From: Lytechinus variegatus
Lineage: Eukaryota > Echinodermata > Echinoidea > Temnopleuroida > Toxopneustidae
Length of the DNA: 64,000 bases
Assembly (NCBI RefSeq): GCF_018143015.1
Contig: NC_054750.1
Location: forward strand, 4,569,501-4,633,500
Reading direction: 5' to 3'
Shown piece after piece: positions 58,022-64,000 of the stretch. The notes below the pieces were generated by a model, which searched no databases, had not been told where the DNA came from, and saw only the letters and a list, made by a program, of their open reading frames with translations. The translations under genes were made by a program, and so were the position numbers. The stretch's first letter is position 1. Every line of letters starts with the position of its first letter.

Positions 58022-58450
58022 TTTATGTGCATGTTTAGATGTAATTCTAACAAAATCAGCAAGCGTTTATTGGCACTCCCATTAAATAACTGTGGTGAGA
58101 TGTGTATAATCTTAATAGATAAAAGATTCCTAAAATATAGTCCTTAAAATCTTCCTGTTTGGGGTCAATATTTACAAAAATTCATTAGTTCGCGATTCGC
58201 GCTCGCATTATTTAGCGAGACAGGTACGTATCATGATAACAAAAGATTGATTGTAATGTCCCTTTTCAGGTTTGAATATCAAAAATTTTAGTGAGATACA
58301 TGTCCGTTTATTGGCACTGTCCTTATAAAAATATCTCTATTAGTTCAGTATACCTGGCAACTGGGCGCGCTTCGCGAGCTCACTAGGCAGTTCCAAGTTT
58401 TTGCTGGTGCCCCCCAATGCCATGACCCACGGTGCGCCACTGATTATAGT

Positions 58451-59634
58451 GATTTTATGACAGGAATAATTCTGACAGATCTGACTGCAATTTTGACAAA
58501 AATTGTCATACTTTAAAAATAGCTTACTCTTAAGAATGATAACAAGGTTGATTTCTATTCCATTAGGTTTTCCTTGTGTTATTTTCTTTGACCAACAAGA
58601 ATGTTTTAAGTCTTAATGATATTCTGAAAAGATTCGGTAAACTTGAACACAAACTTCAATTTTGTCATTTCCAAATAGGCTATGGCATCAATGGCATGAT
58701 GAGCCAAAAATTTTGAGGGGCCAAGCATGGCATACAGAGCAAAATTGTAGGTTTCAAAATCAACAACTTTTGGATTGTGCTTGCATAAATTATTGTTAAG
58801 TAAGGTTCGCATTCAATTTACACCCCCAAAATGCTTAGAATGTCTAGTTTTTAGGTCGGAATATTACAAATTTTTGAGCTCGCGCTTTACTCTCGCATTA
58901 TTTGATTGGTGAGTTATGTATCCTATTTATGAGTCACTAAATGCAGTCCAGAACAGCTTCCTTTTCTGGTCAGTAAAAATTTCAGCTTGTGTTTTGTGCT
59001 CGCGTTAATTTGTTTAGTAAGATGCACACCTTTTTCATGATTACAAAAACAGCTCGAAATATTTAAATTTCATTTCTTATTACATCTTATTACAACATCT
59101 CGCAAGGATGCCCTTTTAACAGTGATTAGCACCATAATTGACCCAAAATCGAGTTTTACAACTTCAAATTTTTTTTTTTTAAACCACTTGCTCACTAGGC
59201 TATCTATTAAAACCTAAATCAAAATATCTGTCTTATCAATGAGAAATCATTTAAAAAAGCTTTGCTGAACTGCACCGAAATTCTCATTTTGACTTGTATT
59301 GTAAGTGCATTTTTGGCTTTGACCCCCCCCCCAAAAAAAAAATACATTCTGCCTCCCCTGTACCAGGTAGAGGAGAAAGACATATGTTGAGAATGGGCAT
59401 GCCAGGATCAGATCACCTTGGTAATAATAATTATTGCAATGTGAATCGCCTAGAACAATAATTAAATGTTTTTATGTCTAAATCTACATGATCTATCATG
59501 AAATTATTTTCATTTTAAATGTACAAGGGTAAAAAATTTTGCTCGCTCACACCTTTTATACATTTGGTCCTGTGTGTCATGTATGCCGCCTAAGCATTGT
59601 TGTCTATTCTTTTTTTCCATATATTGTACAATTG
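58451..59634. other. Interior of the outer element, no transposase found
   Basis: Diverged mirror-motif units (GAGCTCGCGCTTTACTCTCG near 58877) and AT-rich text. The longest frame (68 codons, - strand, 58606-58812) has no recognised domain. Confidence 0.45.
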
Positions 59635-60009
59635 AAATGCCTTGGCCTTGGCCTTGAGGTTTTCAGGCCTTGGCCTTGGCCTTGGGTTTCCATGCCTTGG
59701 CCTCAGCCTTGGTTATTGAAGCCTTGGCCTTGGGTATTAAAGCCTTGGCCTTGGAGGTTTGAGCCTTGACTACAACACTGGTAAGCCGGTGGTACCGGGT
59801 CTCGTCCGAAATTATATTTGAGAATTGTATGGAGAGGGCCGTAGCAAAGAACAGTACCAGACTTAAAAGCTTTCGAGTACGGCGACCCGACAATTATTGT
59901 AAATTGGAACTTTTTTTTCCAATCATGAGCATGATGCGAGAATAAGCAAGTGCGAAGCACGAGCAATCTTGTTATCAAAATGCCCTGTAAAGGATTTACG
60001 CTAAATAAA

Positions 60010-60475
60010 GAACCCGGGCTCGAAAGGGGTGATTTTTAAGGTCAACTTTTGAATATGAAGAACAGGCACCTATGAGAAGGCAAGGGGCACTCGTTAACAC
60101 AAAGCGGGTCCTTCTCGGGATCCTTCTCAGGTGAAAGGGGCACAGAACACGTTCGTGAGGGCGCGCACCTTTCTTGGGTAAAAGGGGCATTGATTTGAGA
60201 AAGGGTTCCTATAATATTGCAAAGGGACTGTCTTGATCACACATAAAAACGGGTCCTTCTCAGGTAAAAGGGGCACAGAACACGTTCGTGAGGGGGCATT
60301 TTTCAAAAAAAAAATTGGCACTGATATGAAAAATGGCAATTGCTTATACATAAAACGACTCCTCCTCAGTTGATCGAAAGAGGCACAGATCTAGAACACA
60401 TTCGTGAGGGGGCATTTTCGTGTGCAAAAATCGGGGCACTTTTCAGTGCTTCAAAAAGTGGGGGCACCCCCCCCC
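60010..60475 (+). repeat. ~130-140-bp tandem repeat with CGTTCGTGAGGG
   Basis: GGTCCTTCTCAGGTAAAAGG, GGCACAGAACACGTTCGTGA and a GGGGGCATTTT segment recur near 60130, 60270 and 60395 with drift. Ends in a C-run at about 60468. Confidence 0.8.
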
Positions 60476-61680
60476 TACCCCACGGGATCGCCACCCCGGT
60501 TCATGCGCTCTAAAAAAAATGAGAAGGATCGAGGAGGGAGACATAAAATAAGAGGAATAAATGCAAAAATCAAAAGCGACAGAAAAAAATGAAAAGGAAG
60601 TAATCTAGAAAATACTTCCTTCCCCCTCTTTTTATCTTTCCTTTCCTCCACCCTCCCTTACATCCCTTACATAGAAAAAGTAATTGGGATGGTATGACAC
60701 ATCCTTCGGCTCCCCCTCCCATGTCAGTGTATGGAAGTGCAAGGTTGAAATATATTGGCTTTGTTCATGGTCCATAAAACCAAATGGTCAATAAAATCTA
60801 GATCTGATTCATAAAATGGCGCGTTTTATATCTTCCTGTCCCCATTTGATGGCAATGAAAAACCCTTTTTGCGTAATAAAAACGGGATGGTCAATTTATT
60901 TATTTTTTATACCAGAAATTCCATTAAGGTGAATAGAAAAAGTTTGTAGGCCTACTCAAGCTGCCAATCAAACTGTGCCAACCGGATCTAGAGAATTGAT
61001 TATCTTATTGATATATTTTAAGCCGAGGTAAGATTTCAGTCATACCTCTTAGTTGAGTGTTACGATCATCACCGTCCGTCACGGCTGTCAATTTTTCATT
61101 ATTCATCCTTTTTATAATAATTCTTGTCGTCGACCAGTTTCGTTGAATCGTCTAATATCGTCAACGTTATGGTGATCATCTTCGGCGTCATGGCCGTCGT
61201 CGTCATTCTCTTAATCAAGTCTTCTCCATAATTTCTCATCCCCGGCCATCACACAATCTGAATCATACGTCTTCTTATACAATACTGAATGCGTCACAAT
61301 ATTCATTTCTTAAACTGTGAGATGGCTTTTATTAGAGGGGTAAGAATGAATCGCAATTATGATGCCTTATATCGTACTTCAGATTCTGTTTCTGTTGTGT
61401 TTAATTCAGATTTTGAATTATGATTTTTTTTCAGATATTTACCGAAGGATCCTCTCAAGAAGTTAAGGAATCTGGGTTTATTGCTCTTGGATGCACATGG
61501 GGGATGGGGTCTGACCTCTCCGATAAAGTTCAAACATGATCAATAATGGAAGTATAAAAAATAAAGAAAATGAGAGGAGAAAAGGGTAAAATATATCACT
61601 AATTTCTCAGTTTAAAAGAAGTTCCACCGCCAAGACAAACAAATGAGAAAAGGAAAGAAAATAAAGGAAAGGGGTGAATA
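60476..61680. other. Unassigned AT-rich spacer
   Basis: A short cluster of CGTC/GTCGTC words lies at 61120-61210. I see no exon or repeat boundary. Confidence 0.4.
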
Positions 61681-61689
61681 TAACATCAT

Positions 61690-62080
61690 CAACATGTTCA
61701 AAATATTCATTATCATCTTTATTATTAGTACTATTATTATCAATATTGTTCTTGTTATTATATTATCATTATTATTCTTATTATACTTATTATTATCATT
61801 AGTAGTAGTAGTAGTAGTAGTTTTGCCAAAATTACTATTGATAGTATTAGTACTAGTAGTAGCAGCAGTAGTAGTAATATAGTAGTGATAGTAGTAGTAG
61901 TAGTAGTGTAGTAGTAGTGATAGTAGTAGTACTAGTAGTAGCAATAGTAATAGCAATATAGTGGTGGAAGTAGTGGTAGTAGAAGTAGTAGTAGTACTAG
62001 TATCATTATTATTAGTATTATTTTTAATTGTCATAAATATCATTACACTACCAGTGCCATTATTTTCATTGTTATTTTTC
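61690..62080 (+). repeat. (AGT)n/(ATT)n microsatellite
   Basis: ATTATTATT runs pass into GTAGTAGTAGTA runs with single-base interruptions. The poly-Thr/Leu/Val frames on either strand are artefacts. Confidence 0.9.
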
Positions 62081-63630
62081 ACCATATTGATATTTTTTAT
62101 GATGATAATTATTTGATTATGGTAATAATTACAATAATGTAGGAAAGTTGATGGCATGTCTAGTACACTTACTACTACCTCTGTCTTTAAACATAGTACA
62201 CAAATTACCATGCTGTAACTTTTATGCAGCCATGGACCGTTCGAGAAGTGATATTTTCAAATACTACCCAACAAGGGATTTTAGGGTATCTTCTTTAGAT
62301 TGTTTTATACATGCTTCTATGACGAATGTATCGTGAGGGATGTATGCTCTATAATAAAAGGACAATCGCTATTTCATTTATGATAAGTTTGTGCTAACTT
62401 GTCGACAATACAAATTGTAATTAGTTTAACATATTCTATGATAAACTGTATAACAACATTTGGGATTACTTAAAATCATATATCTTTTTTTTATTATTGA
62501 TTTTCAGTTTCTCCTCATGTGTCAACTCGGAATATCTCTTCTCATTTCTGTTGAGATAAGTAAGAAGATGAAAAAAATAACATAAATGTGTTCACTTACA
62601 TGATCATTAAATAAAAATGATGGGTTCTTGACAAAGTTTGACAAGCAAGAAACAAATAATTAAAAAAGGCCTTCACCACAAATCGTTTCGTACCTAAAAA
62701 AAATTGACAAGCCCCCCCCCAAAAAAAAAAAAATTCTTCAATAAATTTTAGGGGGTGGGCATAAAAAAAATTGGGGGGGGGGGGTGAACCCCTTACGCCA
62801 CTGGTATCAGACTATCCCCCCATTCTTCTGTATAATGCCTTGTCTTTTCTACTATATAGCAGCTATCATTATACTCATGATTAGATGAGTAAACATCTCA
62901 AAAGTGTATAACCATTCATATTTTTTTTTGACTGAATTCATTTGTTCGTAACCACTTTTCTCAAAATAATTTTACCCATTTCCAACAAAAAGTTCTTCTA
63001 TTCATAGTCTGTGGTGTGTTTGGGCCTTTGCTTTGGGCCAAGTCTGAAGTGCGTTGCTGCCCTCTAAGTTCGTTGGACCAGTCTTATAATCATTTCACAT
63101 CTACGGAAGCTAGCAACCCACTCTAGAAAGCGTTTTGTGCAGAAAGGTTTCACCAGCCTGATTACAATAGGAAGGCAAACAAATTCTTTAGATCCAGCCC
63201 TAATACTTAGGATTTTTAATTTGATGTAGCTGATTGACAAAAGTGTATTAATATGGTTTACCATCTGACCTAACACTGATCATTTAGGAAAGGCAACTGG
63301 ACACACTAAAAAGAAAAATCGTTTACATTTGGAACTACAGTATTTGGATGGCGGAAAAAATAGGGCAATATCACCTATCCAGGTGATGAATTTAGATCTC
63401 CTCACGAGATGTTTTCATGAATGTTGAAAGGCCTATACTTTCAACATAAACAGGTCAACATACTTTTTCCTGATCAGATATAAAATAGATATATTTCCCA
63501 TCGACTGGTAGTATTCGTTTTAATACCTCTTATTTCATCCACATTAGTTTATGATTTTTTTACACATGTATCTGGAAAAATAATTATGCGCGTGGCATCT
63601 TCAACTTTAACCCTTTTTTCTTCTCAACAG
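62081..63630. other. Unassigned spacer with one MITE-like end
   Basis: C- and G-runs at 62714 and 62774 followed by CTTACGCCACTG (about 62792-62803) resemble an orphan right end of the hAT-type family. The 70-residue - strand frame at 63064-63276 has no recognised family. Confidence 0.4.
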
Positions 63631-63828
63631 GAGCTTTCGACGTATGCCCTGTCCAGCAATGTGCCGAGATAGAAGGGTCGCAAGTATCCTTAAGCCGAGC
63701 TCCAAGGCCAGGAACTACCGTGGTTCCGCATCGCATTTCATATTCACGTTGTGTGAAACCGGGTAAACAGCACGACACTGTCACACCTACGAAACCGATC
63801 CCAAATGTTTGTTGTCGGTTTCCTTTGT
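63631..63828 (+). CDS. Candidate internal exon of an unknown cysteine-rich protein
   Basis: A strong acceptor (CCCTTTTTTCTTCTCAACAG) opens a frame reading FDVCPVQQCAEIEGSQVSLS, then TTVVPHRISYSRCVKPG and IPNVCCRFPLC, ending at a GTAAAT donor. Six cysteines in about 66 residues and the higher GC than the flanks suggest an extracellular or secreted module. I do not recognise the family. The rest of the gene is not in the window or not recognised. A - strand frame of 92 codons covers the same bases, so the strand is a judgement from the splice signals. Confidence 0.45.
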
Positions 63829-63879
63829 GTAAATGTGGCACAGTATTCATGGTATTCTTCATGATAATACATGTACCTA

Positions 63880-64000
63880 CTACTTATACGGCGCCTTTCC
63901 CATAAGGCCCAAAGCGCTTACAATGAAAATAATGAAAATAAATTGATAATGCTAAAACTATAACTACAAAATTACGAAAGAGATGGGTTTTAATGCCTTA
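63880..64000 (+). repeat. SINE-tail-like module, cut by window end
   Basis: CTTATACGGCGCCTTTCCCA then GGCCCAAAGCGCTTAC resembles the GCGC-containing 3' module of the SINE at 33313-33581. No tRNA-like head is visible within the window. Confidence 0.5.

Larger units (their letters stand above)
55515..58442 (-). mobile_element. hAT-type non-autonomous element, copy 2, carrying an insertion
   Basis: Flanked by the perfect 8-bp repeat ATTATAGT (55507-55514, 58443-58450). The ends are CAGTGGCGTAACTAC and TGCGCCACTG. It is collinear in reverse complement with copy 1 at 22671-24188, including the AAAACATTTCCTGTCCGTG segment. The extra length comes mainly from the element at 56253-58021. Confidence 0.88.
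55058..59780. mobile_element. Candidate outer hAT-like element (4.7 kb) with CCTTGG-rich ends
   Basis: CAGTGTTGTAGT at 55058 and its complement ACTACAACACTG ending at 59780 are inverted 12-bp termini. The flanking 8-mers GTAAGTGG and GTAAGCCG match at 6 of 8 positions, as an aged target duplication would. Next to each end lie CCTTGGCC(T/C)-rich subterminal repeats (55070-55245 and 59635-59770). No transposase frame is visible. Another complete element is nested inside. Confidence 0.65.

Noticed and set aside
61612..62211. 199-residue poly-Thr/Tyr/Leu frame
   Set aside because: A product of the AGT/ATT microsatellite.

Overview
This is a stretch of animal nuclear DNA, AT-rich, with small spliced exons spread among many transposon remnants. 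The intron-exon structure, LINE clades, tRNA-headed SINEs ending in a GCGCTATATAAATG-like tail, piggyBac-type and hAT-type MITEs, and the recurring GCGAGCGCGAAGCGCGAGC units suggest a marine invertebrate deuterostome. An echinoderm such as a sea urchin is the best guess; this is inference, as nothing in the window names the species.

Two host genes can be reconstructed from spliced exons with matching phases. On the + strand, 15957-28221 holds the last five exons of a divergent MO25/CAB39-like scaffold gene (241 C-terminal residues plus stop; the N-terminal ~100 residues are not in the window). On the - strand, 51055 down to 32011 holds twelve exons of an LRRC41 (MUF1)-like gene: an N-terminal elongin BC-box, a conserved LP/IWR block, an acidic linker with the SEDLYDF motif, and a C-terminal leucine-rich repeat domain, about 720 residues. 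The two genes converge on 28.2-32.0 kb. An ETS/CRE-like motif pair at 51636-51649 may be the LRRC41 promoter. A lone cysteine-rich exon of an unrecognised + strand gene sits at 63631-63828.

The rest is mostly mobile DNA. From 5.1 to 8.9 kb lies an L1/Tx1-type LINE that kept ORF1, endonuclease pieces and the C-terminal zinc knuckle but lost its reverse transcriptase. It abuts a - strand CR1-like LINE (8.9-14.0 kb) with an SGNH-esterase-type ORF1 that is split by a 444-bp MITE, and a frameshifted ORF2. A third LINE in LRRC41 intron 2 keeps an uninterrupted 977-codon endonuclease-reverse transcriptase ORF (44597-47530). Several MITE families are defined here by their own ends: three copies of a TTAA-flanked family (26.1, 30.5, 48.7 kb), two other TTAA-flanked types (16.1 and 42.6/20.4 kb), a C/G-ended family with 6-7 bp target duplications (37.5, 53.6 kb and a short nested copy), and a hAT-type family with perfect 8-bp duplications (22.7 and 55.5 kb). 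The 55-60 kb interval is a three-level nest of such elements.

Tandem repeats include a 26-bp minisatellite, a 419-bp dimer array, a ~165-bp array in LRRC41 intron 3, an exact 246-bp duplication, a GGCGCC-rich minisatellite, and AGAT, ATC and AGT microsatellites. I see no operon, CRISPR array, virus, rRNA or genuine tRNA gene, and no convincing new multi-gene system. The most notable points are the element nesting, the mirror-symmetric repeat motif, the intact LINE ORF and the transposon insertions beside host splice sites.
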